Source: Mycolicibacterium hodleri
Lineage (GTDB): Bacteria > Actinomycetota > Actinomycetes > Mycobacteriales > Mycobacteriaceae
Length of the DNA stretch: 64,000 bases
Reading direction: 5' to 3'
Assembly: GCF_025822245.1 (NCBI RefSeq)
Contig: NZ_JACKTL010000033.1
Span: 1-64,000 of the forward strand
Part shown: positions 19,060-27,318 of the stretch, in pieces
Layout of the letters: every line of letters starts with the position of its first letter
Numbering within the stretch: the stretch's first letter is position 1
Program-made: the position numbers and the translations under genes
Notes under the pieces: model-generated
The model's input: only the letters and a program-made list of their open reading frames with translations
Database searches by the model: none
Told to the model about the DNA's origin: nothing

Positions 19060-20724
19060 CTACACCTCGGTGACCCGCCCTCGCTCGACCACCAACGTCC
19101 GGTCCAACCGGACGTTCTGGAGCATCCGTCGGTCGTGCGTCACCAGCAGCAAGGCACCGTCATAGCCGTCCAGCGCCTCCTCGAGTTGTTCGATCGCGGC
19201 AAGGTCAAGGTGGTTCGTCGGCTCGTCGAGCACCAGGACGTTGGTACCCCGGGCCTGCAGCAACGCCAGGCCCGCGCGGGTGCGCTCACCGGGAGACAGG
19301 TCGTCGACGCCGCGTTCGACGTGATCCGCGCGCAGGCCGAACTTGGCCAGCAGCGTCCGTACGTCCGCCGTGGTCCACTCCGGCACCCGCTCGGAGAACC
19401 GGTCGACGAGCCGTCCCGCCCCGGTGAAGTCGGCGCGAGCCTGGTCGACCTCGCCGATCGCCACGTTGGCCCCGAGACTGGCCCGACCCGCGTCGGGCAG
19501 TTGACGACCCAGCAGCAGCCGTAGCAGCGTCGACTTCCCCGCGCCGTTGGGACCGGTGATCCCGATCCGCTCGCCGGCGTCGACCTGCAGTGACACCGGG
19601 CCGAGCACGAAGTCGCCCTGCCGCACGACGGCGTCGGCGAGGGTCGCCACGACCGAGCTCGAACGGGGCGCGGCGCCGATGGTGAATTCGAGGGTCCACT
19701 CCTTGCGGGGTTCGACGACCTCCTCCAGCCGCGCGATCCGGCTCTCCATCTGCCGCACCTTCTGGGCCTGCTTCTCACTGGACTCGGTGGCAGCCCGCCG
19801 CCGGTTCTTGTCGTTGTCCGGGGCCTTGCGCATCGCATTGCGCACACCCTGGCTCGACCATTCCCGCTGTGTGCGGGCGCGCGCCACCAGGTCGGCCTTC
19901 TTCTCGGCGAACTCGTCGTACTGCTCGCGCTTGTGGCGGCGACCGACCTCGCGCTCCTCCAGATAGCTCTCGTACCCGCCGCCGAAGACCGTGGTGGTGT
20001 TCTGAGCCAGGTCGAGTTCGAGGACTCGCGTGACGCTGCGCGCGAGGAACTCGCGGTCGTGGCTGACCAGAACCACCCCGCCCCGAAGGTCGTGTACGAA
20101 CTGCTCCAGCCGGGCGAGGCCGTCGAGGTCGAGATCGTTGGTGGGCTCGTCGAGCAGCACGACGTCGAAGCGCGACACCATCAACGCCGCCAGCCCCACC
20201 CGCGCGGCTTGTCCGCCCGACAACGAGGTCATCGGGGTGGAGTCCGGTCGTACGTCGGTGGTGTCCAGCCCGAGATCGGCGAGCACCGCGGGCAGTCGCT
20301 CGTCGAGGTCCGCCGCGCCGCTGGCGAGCCACCGGTCCAGCGCAGCGGAGTAGACGTCGGCGGGGTCTGCCCCGCCAGGGCCGGAGGTCTCGTCCGCCAG
20401 CGCCGCCGCCGCATCGTCCATGGCCTTGGTCGCGGCGGCGCAGCCCGTGCGACGCGCGACGTACGCGGCGACGGTCTCTCCCGGCACCCGCTCGTGCTCC
20501 TGCGGCAGCCACCCCACGAACGCGTCCGGCGGGGCCAGGCTGACCGTGCCCTCGAGCGGTTCGAGGTCCCCGGCCAGGATTCGCAGGAGCGTGCTCTTGC
20601 CCGCGCCGTTGGCACCCACCACCCCGATGACGTCACCCGGCGCCACGGTCACGTCGAGACCTTCGAAGAGGGTGCGATGGGCGAATCCGCCGGCCACGTT
20701 CTTCGCGACGAGCGTTGCAGTCAT
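19060..20724 (-). CDS. ABC-F ATPase (ribosome-associated type)
   Basis: 554-residue ABC-F protein with two ATPase domains and no membrane part. Walker A motifs are GANGAGKST (about residue 37) and GPNGAGKST (about 390); signature motifs are LSGGQAARVGLAAL and LSPGERTRAGLALL; Walker B motifs end in DEPTND and DEPTNH. The charged interdomain linker (about 260-345, many Lys/Arg/Glu) is the P-site tRNA-interaction motif of the family. Members release stalled ribosomes or protect against ribosome-targeting antibiotics; it may resemble mycobacterial Rv1473, but this was not tested. Confidence 0.88.
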   Translation of the reverse strand: MTATLVAKNVAGGFAHRTLFEGLDVTVAPGDVIGVVGANGAGKSTLLRILAGDLEPLEGTVSLAPPDAFVGWLPQEHERVPGETVAAYVARRTGCAAATKAMDDAAAALADETSGPGGADPADVYSAALDRWLASGAADLDERLPAVLADLGLDTTDVRPDSTPMTSLSGGQAARVGLAALMVSRFDVVLLDEPTNDLDLDGLARLEQFVHDLRGGVVLVSHDREFLARSVTRVLELDLAQNTTTVFGGGYESYLEEREVGRRHKREQYDEFAEKKADLVARARTQREWSSQGVRNAMRKAPDNDKNRRRAATESSEKQAQKVRQMESRIARLEEVVEPRKEWTLEFTIGAAPRSSSVVATLADAVVRQGDFVLGPVSLQVDAGERIGITGPNGAGKSTLLRLLLGRQLPDAGRASLGANVAIGEVDQARADFTGAGRLVDRFSERVPEWTTADVRTLLAKFGLRADHVERGVDDLSPGERTRAGLALLQARGTNVLVLDEPTNHLDLAAIEQLEEALDGYDGALLLVTHDRRMLQNVRLDRTLVVERGRVTEV

Positions 20725-20826
20725 GGGCCCATCGTCTCATCGTCGCAGCACGGACAGGATGTGCCGAGGGGCGCCGCGGTCGACGATTGGCACTTCCGCG
20801 GCCGGGCCGTTAGCTTCCCAGGGGTG

Positions 20827-21822
20827 ATGACCTCAGCTGCCGGCGCAGTCGCACGGTGGATCTCCCCGTTCCTGGCGGTCGCCGCCGTCGCCACCACCAC
20901 CGTCGTCGCGGCAGACCCCGCGCACGTCGTCAGCGCACCGGCGGTGCGGCTGGCCGCCGACGGAAACCCGTTGGCCACCTTGCCCTTCTACGTGAACCCG
21001 AACTCGAAGGCCATGCGCGCCGCGAACGGCGCCGGCAGTCCCGAGTTGACCGCCATCGCCAACACGCCCACCGCGTACTGGATGGACCACCTGTCCACCC
21101 CCGCCGTGGACGCGAAGTACATCGCCGACGCCCAGGCCGCAGGCACGATGCCGATCCTGGCGCTCTACGGAATCCCGCACCGCGACTGCGGCAGCTTCGC
21201 CGCCGGCGGATTCAGCTCGGCCGGGGCCTACCGCGGGTGGATCGACAACGTGGCGGCGGACATCGGGGGTGGGCCGGCCGCCGTCATCCTGGAGCCCGAC
21301 GCGCTCGCGATGGCCGACTGCCTCTCCGGTGACCAGCGCCAAGAACGCTTCGACCTGATGAGCTACGCGGTCGACACGCTGACCCGCAACCCGGCCACGG
21401 CCGTCTACGTCGACGCCGGCCACTCCCGGTGGGTGAGCGCCGACGACATGGCCGCCCGGCTCAACCAGGTGGGCATCGCCAAGGCCAGGGGGTTCAGCCT
21501 CAACACCGCCAACTTCTTCACCACCGGCGAGGAAACCGGGTACGGCGACGCCATCTCCGGAATGGTCGGCGGCAAGCCCTACGTGATCGACACCTCGCGC
21601 AACGGCAACGGCCCCGTCGAGGGCGACCCGCTGTACTGGTGCAACCCCAGCGGGCGCGCACTGGGCGTCGCTCCCACCGCCAACACCGGGAACGGAAACA
21701 TCGACGCGTTCCTCTGGGTGAAACGCCCCGGCGAGTCCGACGGCTCGTGCCGCGGGGGCGCCGGGGCGGGCACCTTCGTCAACCAATACGCGATCGACCT
21801 GGCCCGCAACGCGGGTCAGTAG
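20827..21822 (+). CDS. secreted GH6 family glycosidase (CelA1-like cellulase)
   Basis: 331-residue protein with an N-terminal signal or anchor (hydrophobic residues about 12-29) followed by a GH6 catalytic domain without a cellulose-binding module. Catalytic acid Asp120 is in IPHRDCGSF, Asp158 in VILEPDALA and Asp255 in YVIDTSRNGNG, all matching GH6 endoglucanases, so it should hydrolyse beta-1,4-glucan. Related proteins in mycobacteria (Rv0062, CelA1) have been linked to cellulose in biofilms. The start is ATG 20827, or GTG 20824. The open frame upstream is a shadow of the ABC-F gene. Confidence 0.9.
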   Translation: MTSAAGAVARWISPFLAVAAVATTTVVAADPAHVVSAPAVRLAADGNPLATLPFYVNPNSKAMRAANGAGSPELTAIANTPTAYWMDHLSTPAVDAKYIADAQAAGTMPILALYGIPHRDCGSFAAGGFSSAGAYRGWIDNVAADIGGGPAAVILEPDALAMADCLSGDQRQERFDLMSYAVDTLTRNPATAVYVDAGHSRWVSADDMAARLNQVGIAKARGFSLNTANFFTTGEETGYGDAISGMVGGKPYVIDTSRNGNGPVEGDPLYWCNPSGRALGVAPTANTGNGNIDAFLWVKRPGESDGSCRGGAGAGTFVNQYAIDLARNAGQ

Positions 21823-21825
21823 GGA

Positions 21826-22503
21826 TCAGGACTTGGCGGACCGCTCGGCCTGACGCTTTTCCTTCTCCACGTCCGCCAGCTCCTCGAGCCGGTCGGCGTC
21901 GGCACGCTTCGTCTGAGCGGCATCCCGTCGCTCCTTGGCGTCGTCCAACGTCGCGTCGGCCGCCTCGGTCACCCGCTTCTCGGCGGAGTCGATGCGCTGC
22001 TCGTCGGCCCGCTTCGCCGCCTCCGCCTGCTTCTTCAGGCGAGCGGCGATGTCGTCGGCTTCCTTCTTGGTGTCGCCGGCGCGCTTTTGGGCGGCCTGCG
22101 TGGCCGCCTGCTTGCGCTTCTCCGCGGAGACCTTTGCCTCGTCGACGGCCTGCTCCTTGGCGGCCCGTGCGTCGCGAACCTCCTCGACGACGTCCTGGCG
22201 AGAAGCCTTGAGCTCCTCCTCGGCCTGCGTCACCTCCGCGTTGGCCGCTGCCTCGAGGCGAGCCGCCCGGGCGAGTTCGTCGCTGCGCTTGGCCAATGAC
22301 GCGCCGCGCCGCTTGAGTCGGGCGTCGCCAAGGGCGTTGCCGACGGTGGCGTCCAACACCCCCAGCGACCGCTCGTAGGCCAGGCGTGCCGGTGCCTCGG
22401 AGTCCATCCTGGCCACCACGCGCTCCTCGATGAGCTGCAACGGAAAGCGGATGAACTGGTACTGGAACCGCAGGATGGTGCGGGGAATGGTCACGATGCT
22501 CAT
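21826..22503 (-). CDS. Ala/Lys/Glu-rich coiled-coil protein
   Basis: 225-residue protein with a short hydrophobic, aromatic N-terminus (IPRTILRFQYQFIRFPLQLIEERVV, positions 5-29), then a long charged coiled coil (about 65-225) rich in Ala, Glu, Lys and Arg. The N-terminus may be a membrane-touching amphipathic helix. AAGGA lies 7 bases before ATG 22503; an alternative GTG 22533 overlaps the previous stop. Homologues are often mislabelled as IF-2-like because of low-complexity similarity; no function is known. It is coupled to the CsbD-domain gene. Confidence 0.72.
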   Translation of the reverse strand: MSIVTIPRTILRFQYQFIRFPLQLIEERVVARMDSEAPARLAYERSLGVLDATVGNALGDARLKRRGASLAKRSDELARAARLEAAANAEVTQAEEELKASRQDVVEEVRDARAAKEQAVDEAKVSAEKRKQAATQAAQKRAGDTKKEADDIAARLKKQAEAAKRADEQRIDSAEKRVTEAADATLDDAKERRDAAQTKRADADRLEELADVEKEKRQAERSAKS

Positions 22504-22529
22504 GTCTGAATCCTTGGAGTGGTCGTCGT

Positions 22530-23087
22530 TCACGGCAGGTCGGCGTTGTCGGTCAGTTTTTCGGCGCGCTGCCGGGCCTCGTCGGCTGCGGTGCGGGCGG
22601 CGGCCGCGTCGTCGAGCGCCGCTTGGTGCTCGTCGACGGCGTCGGTGGCGTCACTGGCGGCAGCCCGAACGTCCACGCGCTCCTGCGCTGCGGCACGTTC
22701 CACTTCCCGTTGCGCGTCGACCTCGGCCTGCGTGGCCGCACGCTGCGACTCCTGCTGAGCAGCCTGCTCGGCGGCCGCCTTCTGCGTGGCCTGCTGCGTC
22801 ACGATCGAACTCTCCACCGAGGCGGTACGCGCGTCGACCGCGATCCGCGCCTCGGCTCCCTCCAGCCTTGCTTCGGTCGCCTGGGCGCGGGCCTGCTCGG
22901 CCTCGGCGTCGGCGACGGCTTGAATGCTGTTGGCTTCCTTGCGTTCTCGAGCTTGCGTCTGCTCCAGCTGCCCCTCGGCAGTCAGCGAATCGTTGCCTAC
23001 CATGGCGCCGGCGATTTCCTTGGCCTTGCCCTTGACCGAATCGATCAGGCCCTTGCGGGCCTCGTCGGACATGTCGTGTTCACTCAC
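22530..23087 (-). CDS. CsbD-like domain plus coiled-coil protein
   Basis: 185-residue protein whose first 55 residues are a CsbD-like stress domain (GLIDSVKGKAKEIAGAMVGNDSLTAEGQLEQTQ), followed by an Ala/Glu/Gln-rich coiled coil to the end. CsbD proteins are small general-stress proteins of unknown mechanism; a fusion to a long coiled coil is unusual outside mycobacteria. GTG 23087 has AGAGGAG 6 bases upstream. It precedes the second coiled-coil gene, and the two may form a complex. Confidence 0.78.
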   Translation of the reverse strand: MSEHDMSDEARKGLIDSVKGKAKEIAGAMVGNDSLTAEGQLEQTQARERKEANSIQAVADAEAEQARAQATEARLEGAEARIAVDARTASVESSIVTQQATQKAAAEQAAQQESQRAATQAEVDAQREVERAAAQERVDVRAAASDATDAVDEHQAALDDAAAARTAADEARQRAEKLTDNADLP

Positions 23088-23430
23088 TGATACTCCTCTG
23101 ACATCGAAAGCGGTCTCATTGTTCGGTCCGCCCATGACGACACCGTGGACTCGAAGGTCCATGGCTAAATGGATGCTCGGTTCCCGCCGGGTTGAAACAC
23201 GGCGCGAGTGTGAGATTCACCGCCGGGCTCGGCCGACGTTTACGCGCCTCGAATTACCCTCGCGCAGAATCGCTTCCGGCCCTCCGCAGTCACGTCTTGA
23301 TTGGCGTTTGAGTGACTTGGGTCCGGGTAGGTGAGGGATGTCGAGCGCTTTCAACCCCGTGAGCGCCACCGGCGAATTCGCACTCGGCTCGCCCGAGCCC
23401 TTCGGCGTCTCGCGAGGAGGGGGACCGAAG
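23088..23430. other. 343-base divergent intergenic region, csbD-like / nei
   Basis: No gene is supported here. It holds the leader of the CsbD-domain gene, whose promoter is not evident, and on the plus strand a SigF-like promoter at 23305-23330 for the glycosylase. An in-frame ATG at 23338 is discussed with the glycosylase. No hairpin or repeat was seen. Confidence 0.5.
23305..23330 (+). promoter_or_regulatory. SigF-like promoter of the Nei-like gene
   Basis: CGTTT (23305-23309), 15 bases, GGGTAG (23325-23330). Initiation at about 23337 would leave a leader of about 94 bases before GTG 23431. Confidence 0.52.
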
Positions 23431-24240
23431 GTGCCCGAGGGTGACACCGTCTACGCATTGGCCCAACGGCTGGACGGCGCGCTGCGTGGGCAGACGCTGA
23501 CCTACGGCCGGCTCCGGGTCCCGAGGCACGCGACGGCCGACCTGGCCGGGCGGACCGTCCTCGGTCACGACACCCACGGCAAGCACCTGCTGACCCGCCT
23601 CTCCGACGGCCTCACCCTGCACACCCACCTGAAGATGTCGGGCTCGTGGACAATCTCGACGGCCGGACGCTGGCTGCCGCGCACGGTCATGCCCGACGTG
23701 CGGGTGGTGCTGCGTACCGACGGCCCCGCCGCCTACGGCGTCGACCTCCCGCTCGTCGACCTCCTGCCGACGCGTGACGAAGCCCTCGCCGTGGGCCACC
23801 TCGGACCCGACCCCCTGCGGGCGGACTGGGACCTAGACGAAGCCGTCCGACGCGTCGCGGCCGACCCCGCCCGGCCCGTGGTGGCCGCCCTGCTCGACCA
23901 GCGCAGCGTGGCCGGATTCGGCAACCTGTGGGCCAACGAGCTGTGCTACCTCCGCGGCCTTGGCCCGTGGACGCCCGTCGCCGAGGTGGACGTCGGCGCG
24001 CTGCTCGAGCTCGGCGCCCGGGCGTTGCGTCACTCGGCCACCACCCCGGGCGCCATGCAGGTGACCACCGGGGTGCGCCGCAAGGGCGAGCAGCACTGGG
24101 TGGCCGGACGCGCGGGCCGACCCTGTCTGCGCTGCGCCACCACCGTGCGGGTGGTCGCCGAGGTGGCGGGCGACCCGCAGCGGCGTCGCACCTGGTGGTG
24201 CCCGACGTGTCAGCCGGGGCCGCCGCGCCCGCCCCGCTAA
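23431..24240 (+). CDS. Nei2-like Fpg/Nei DNA glycosylase
   Basis: 269-residue base-excision glycosylase and AP lyase. After removal of the initiator Met, Pro1 is the nucleophile and Glu2 the acid (PEGDTVYALAQ); the Lys of HGKHLLTRL, the helix-two-turn-helix (LLDQRSVAGFGNLWANELCY) and a C-terminal four-Cys zinc finger (CLRC...CPTC) are present. The PEGDT start is the Nei group, which removes oxidised pyrimidines. GTG 23431 with GAGGAGGGGG upstream is fixed by chemistry: an earlier start would bury the catalytic Pro. Confidence 0.92.
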   Translation: MPEGDTVYALAQRLDGALRGQTLTYGRLRVPRHATADLAGRTVLGHDTHGKHLLTRLSDGLTLHTHLKMSGSWTISTAGRWLPRTVMPDVRVVLRTDGPAAYGVDLPLVDLLPTRDEALAVGHLGPDPLRADWDLDEAVRRVAADPARPVVAALLDQRSVAGFGNLWANELCYLRGLGPWTPVAEVDVGALLELGARALRHSATTPGAMQVTTGVRRKGEQHWVAGRAGRPCLRCATTVRVVAEVAGDPQRRRTWWCPTCQPGPPRPPR

Positions 24241-25052
24241 TCCGCGCGCAGAGCCTCGTCGAGGACGATGGTCACCCGGAATCCGCACAACACCAGGATG
24301 TGCAGCACGAAGAGCCACAGCGCCAGGGCCGAGACCGCTCCGACGATGGGCAGGCCGCCGAACGGCGCCGACCACTCGACGGGGATGGCCAGGAAGAGCA
24401 CGAAGCCCTGCAGGAATCCGGCGAGGATCGCCCCGGTCGAGAACGCACCGATCACCAGCGCCCGTGGGGCGATCCGGCCCGGTCCGATGAGCCCGAACAC
24501 CCCGACCAGTGCCGTCGACACCGTGACCCACACGACGTGGAACGCCACGACGACACCCCAGATCAGGGACCATCCGCTGCCCGCGTACAGCGGGCCGACG
24601 TACGGCGCGGCCACCAGGACGGCCAGGACCAGGAACGGGGCGACGGCGGCCACGCCGAGCAGACCGGCTCGGCCGCGCCATCCGGTGAGGGTGTCACGCG
24701 CGGCCGACATCTGGACGAACGCCCGACGCAGACCCTCGCCGTAGAGGCTGGCCGGAAACAGCACCACCAGCGCCTGCACCCACGACATCGACAGCGCCAC
24801 CTCGGTCAGCTTCCGCAACGCCGCCGGGGTCCCGTGCCCCTGTGGCAACCCGTCGATGCCGGCGTTCATCGCGGCGACGACCGTGTCGGGGCCCACCAGC
24901 GCGCCGACGGCCCACAGCGATGCCAGGGCCAGCGGGACCAGGCCGATCACCCCGAAGTACGTTGCGCCCGCCGCCCACAGCGCGAGATCGCTGCCGGGAA
25001 ACGTCTTGCGCACCCCCGACGCGAGTTCGCGGACGCGGCTCCCCGCGATCAT
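24237..25052 (-). CDS. YihY/BrkB-family membrane protein
   Basis: 271-residue integral membrane protein with about six helices, of the YihY/virulence factor BrkB family. It is recognisable from ALWAAGATYFGVIGLVPLALA near the N-terminus and LPIVGAVSALALWLFVLHILVL near the end. These proteins are probably transporters, but the substrate is not established and they are not RNases despite older names. The start is ATG 25052. It overlaps the glycosylase gene by 4 bases at the stops and is divergent from the phosphotransferase gene. Confidence 0.82.
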   Translation of the reverse strand: MIAGSRVRELASGVRKTFPGSDLALWAAGATYFGVIGLVPLALASLWAVGALVGPDTVVAAMNAGIDGLPQGHGTPAALRKLTEVALSMSWVQALVVLFPASLYGEGLRRAFVQMSAARDTLTGWRGRAGLLGVAAVAPFLVLAVLVAAPYVGPLYAGSGWSLIWGVVVAFHVVWVTVSTALVGVFGLIGPGRIAPRALVIGAFSTGAILAGFLQGFVLFLAIPVEWSAPFGGLPIVGAVSALALWLFVLHILVLCGFRVTIVLDEALRAD

Positions 25053-25076
25053 GGGGCGCCCTGGCAGTCTGGCTTC

Positions 25077-25751
25077 ATGACGCCAGAGCGTTCCGACGAC
25101 GAAGAATGGTCGGAGTTGCACGGCGGCGTGCAACCGTCGCCGGTCGTCCGCGGCTGGCTGCGCGTGATTCGGGTGTTGGCATCCGGTCCGATTATCCGCG
25201 TCCCGCCCGATGCCCTGTCCGCGGCCGGGGTGCTCGTGCTGGCCGGAGCATGGGCGGCGGTCGTCGGACCCGGCTGGCCGGCGCTGGTCGTGCCGCTCGT
25301 CGTCCTCGCCGGCGTCCTCGACGGGCTCGACGGCGCGGTCGCGCTGCGGACCGGGCGGGCCCGGCCGATGGGGGCAGTGGTGGACTCGGTCGCCGACCGG
25401 GTAGGCGACCTGGTGCTGGGCGGGATCCTGGTCGCGATCGGCGCCCCGCCGGCGTGGGTGCTGGCCGCGGTGGCGCTGGTGTTCCTGCTCGAGTACGTCC
25501 GGGCCCGAGCACAGGCGGTCGGCATGCCGGGGGTAGGCGCGGTGACCGTCGCCGAGCGCCCGACGCGACTGATCGTCGTCGCGATGGCCGCCGGCGGGGC
25601 CGCCGCGTGGCCCGCGGGGCTCCCGTTGCTGGGCTGGGGGTGGGGCGTCACGTTCGCGGTCACCTGGACCGCCGTCGGCGTCGTCGGAATGGGTCAGCTC
25701 CTGGTCGGCGTGCGGCGGACGGTCCCGCCGACGTTTCCGCCGGCCCAATGA
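25077..25751 (+). CDS. CDP-alcohol phosphatidyltransferase family membrane protein
   Basis: 224-residue membrane enzyme of the CDP-alcohol phosphatidyltransferase family, which transfers a phospho-substituted group from a CDP-linked donor to an alcohol, often in phospholipid synthesis. The active-site motif reads DGLDGAVALRTGRARPMGAV, followed by VDSVADR. It has the D-x2-DG and the G-x3-D-x3-D parts, but Leu-Arg in place of the usual Ala-Arg pair in the middle. About five hydrophobic helices follow. The acceptor is unknown. The 3' end overlaps the crtI-type gene by 92 bases. Confidence 0.8.
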   Translation: MTPERSDDEEWSELHGGVQPSPVVRGWLRVIRVLASGPIIRVPPDALSAAGVLVLAGAWAAVVGPGWPALVVPLVVLAGVLDGLDGAVALRTGRARPMGAVVDSVADRVGDLVLGGILVAIGAPPAWVLAAVALVFLLEYVRARAQAVGMPGVGAVTVAERPTRLIVVAMAAGGAAAWPAGLPLLGWGWGVTFAVTWTAVGVVGMGQLLVGVRRTVPPTFPPAQ

Positions 25752-27318
25752 GGGTGGCGACGATCTCGGCGGACATAAGCACCAGCGGAATGCCGCCGCC
25801 GGGGTGCGCCGACCCCCCGACCAGGTAGAGCCCCGGTATCGGACTGCGGTTGGCAGGTCGGCACAGCGCGGCTCGAGGCCCGTGCGAGGCGGTCCCGTAG
25901 ATCGCCCCGCCCGGTGCTCCGGTGCGCCGTTCCAGGTCGGCGGGGGTGATCGTCTCGGTGAACCGGATCCGCGGGCGGACGTCGACGCCACGGTCGGCGA
26001 GCAGGTCGAGCACGTGCTCGGCGTACCGCTCGCGCAGGCCGGGGGCGTCCCAGTCGACCCCGCGCCCCGGGTCGTGGGTGGGCGCGTTGACCAGCACGAA
26101 CCATCCCTCGGAGTCGTCGTCGGGCCGCAGTGCCGGATCGTCGGGCGAGTGCACGTAGACCGTCGGATCGGGCACCGGTCGGGGGTGCCGTCCGAAGATC
26201 GCGTCGAACTCGGCCTCGTAGTCGCGGGGAAAGAACACCCGGTGCGCCGCTCCCGGGTGCCGGCCCGACAGGCCGAGCAGCAGGACGAACCCGGCCATGG
26301 AGCGGGAACTGCCCCGCAGCGACCGCCGAACCGTCCTGGCCTGGTATCGGGGTAGGAGCCGGTCGTAGAGGACGGTCGCGTCGGCGTTGCACACCACGAC
26401 GTCGGCGGGCACGTCGCGGCCGGCCACCCGCACGCCCGTGGCGCGTCCGCCCGTCGTCGTCACCGCCTGCACCTCGGCCCCGGTGTGGATCTGGACGCCG
26501 AGCTCGACGCAGCGTGCCTCGAGCGCGTCGACGATGCGCCGCAACCCGCCCGCGACGTACCACGCACCGAACTCCTGCTCGACGTAGGCCGTCACGGCGA
26601 GCACGGCCGGCGTGCGACGGGGGTCGGACCCCGAGTAGGTGGCGTACCGGTTGAGCCAGGTCCGCAGTCGCGCGTCGGGCAGCATCCGGCGGCCGAGGCC
26701 GTCGATCGTCTGCCACGGCGCCACCGTCAGCAAATCGGTGGGGCGCATGCTCATCCTGGCCAGTGCGGCGAGCGAAATGGGTTGGCGCAGAACGGGTTCA
26801 CCGACGAGATCCCACAGCCGGCGAGAGCGCTCGTGCAGTCGGAACCACGACTGGCCGGCACCGGGACCGAAGGCCTCGTCGAGGGCGGCGGGCACGGCGG
26901 CCGCGTCGTGGGGCATCGACAGTTCGGTGCCGTCGGCGAAGCGGTACGAGCTCGCCGGGTCGACGGCGGTGGGAGTCAGCCCGGCCGGACCGCCGGTGTC
27001 GGCGAAGAGTTGCTCGAGCACGGCGGGGACGGTCAGCAACGAGGGCCCGGTGTCGAAGGTGAAGCCATCGCGTTCGACGACGCCCAGTTTGCCTCCGACG
27101 GTGGCGGCGCTCTCGTACACGGTGACGTGATGGCCGGTCGCGGCCAAGCGTGCGGCGACGGCGAGCCCGCCCAAGCCGGCCCCGATGACGAACCCCTGCC
27201 CGCCGGTGTCCATCCCCGAGTCGCTTCGCTCCTGCCCGCCGGTGTCCATCCCCGAGTCGCTTCGCTCCTGCCCGCCGGTGTCCATCCCCGAGTCGCTTCG
27301 CTCCTGCCCGCCGGTCAC
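25660..27318 (-). CDS. crtI: CrtI-type carotenoid desaturase
   Basis: 552-residue FAD-dependent desaturase of the CrtI/CrtD family, which acts on membrane carotenoids, probably phytoene to lycopene. The dinucleotide motif is FVIGAGLGGLAVAARLA; family segments include TFDTGPSLLTVP, TYSGSDPRRTPA and the C-terminal GLYLVGGSAHPGGGIPLVL. GTG 27318 overlaps the stop of the upstream GT gene (GTGA). The first 35-40 residues are three copies of TGGQERSDSGMD encoded by a 36-bp repeat. Each copy contains an ATG (27285, 27249, 27213), so the true start may be ATG 27213 (517 residues). The C-terminus ends in a run of Arg. Confidence 0.88.
   Translation of the reverse strand: MTGGQERSDSGMDTGGQERSDSGMDTGGQERSDSGMDTGGQGFVIGAGLGGLAVAARLAATGHHVTVYESAATVGGKLGVVERDGFTFDTGPSLLTVPAVLEQLFADTGGPAGLTPTAVDPASSYRFADGTELSMPHDAAAVPAALDEAFGPGAGQSWFRLHERSRRLWDLVGEPVLRQPISLAALARMSMRPTDLLTVAPWQTIDGLGRRMLPDARLRTWLNRYATYSGSDPRRTPAVLAVTAYVEQEFGAWYVAGGLRRIVDALEARCVELGVQIHTGAEVQAVTTTGGRATGVRVAGRDVPADVVVCNADATVLYDRLLPRYQARTVRRSLRGSSRSMAGFVLLLGLSGRHPGAAHRVFFPRDYEAEFDAIFGRHPRPVPDPTVYVHSPDDPALRPDDDSEGWFVLVNAPTHDPGRGVDWDAPGLRERYAEHVLDLLADRGVDVRPRIRFTETITPADLERRTGAPGGAIYGTASHGPRAALCRPANRSPIPGLYLVGGSAHPGGGIPLVLMSAEIVATLIGPAETSAGPSAARRPGADPFRRRRRRSR
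27195..27315. repeat. 36-bp minisatellite, 3.4 perfect copies
   Basis: Three identical 36-base units (27195-27230, 27231-27266, 27267-27302) and a 13-base partial unit. As the unit is a multiple of three it changes protein length without frameshift, adding TGGQERSDSGMD per copy on the minus strand. Each unit carries an ATG preceded by CGGGG. Not a CRISPR: there are no spacers. Confidence 0.97.

Noticed and set aside
27195..27315. Tandem repeat as a possible CRISPR array
   Set aside because: The copies are directly adjacent with no spacers and keep a reading frame; it is a minisatellite.
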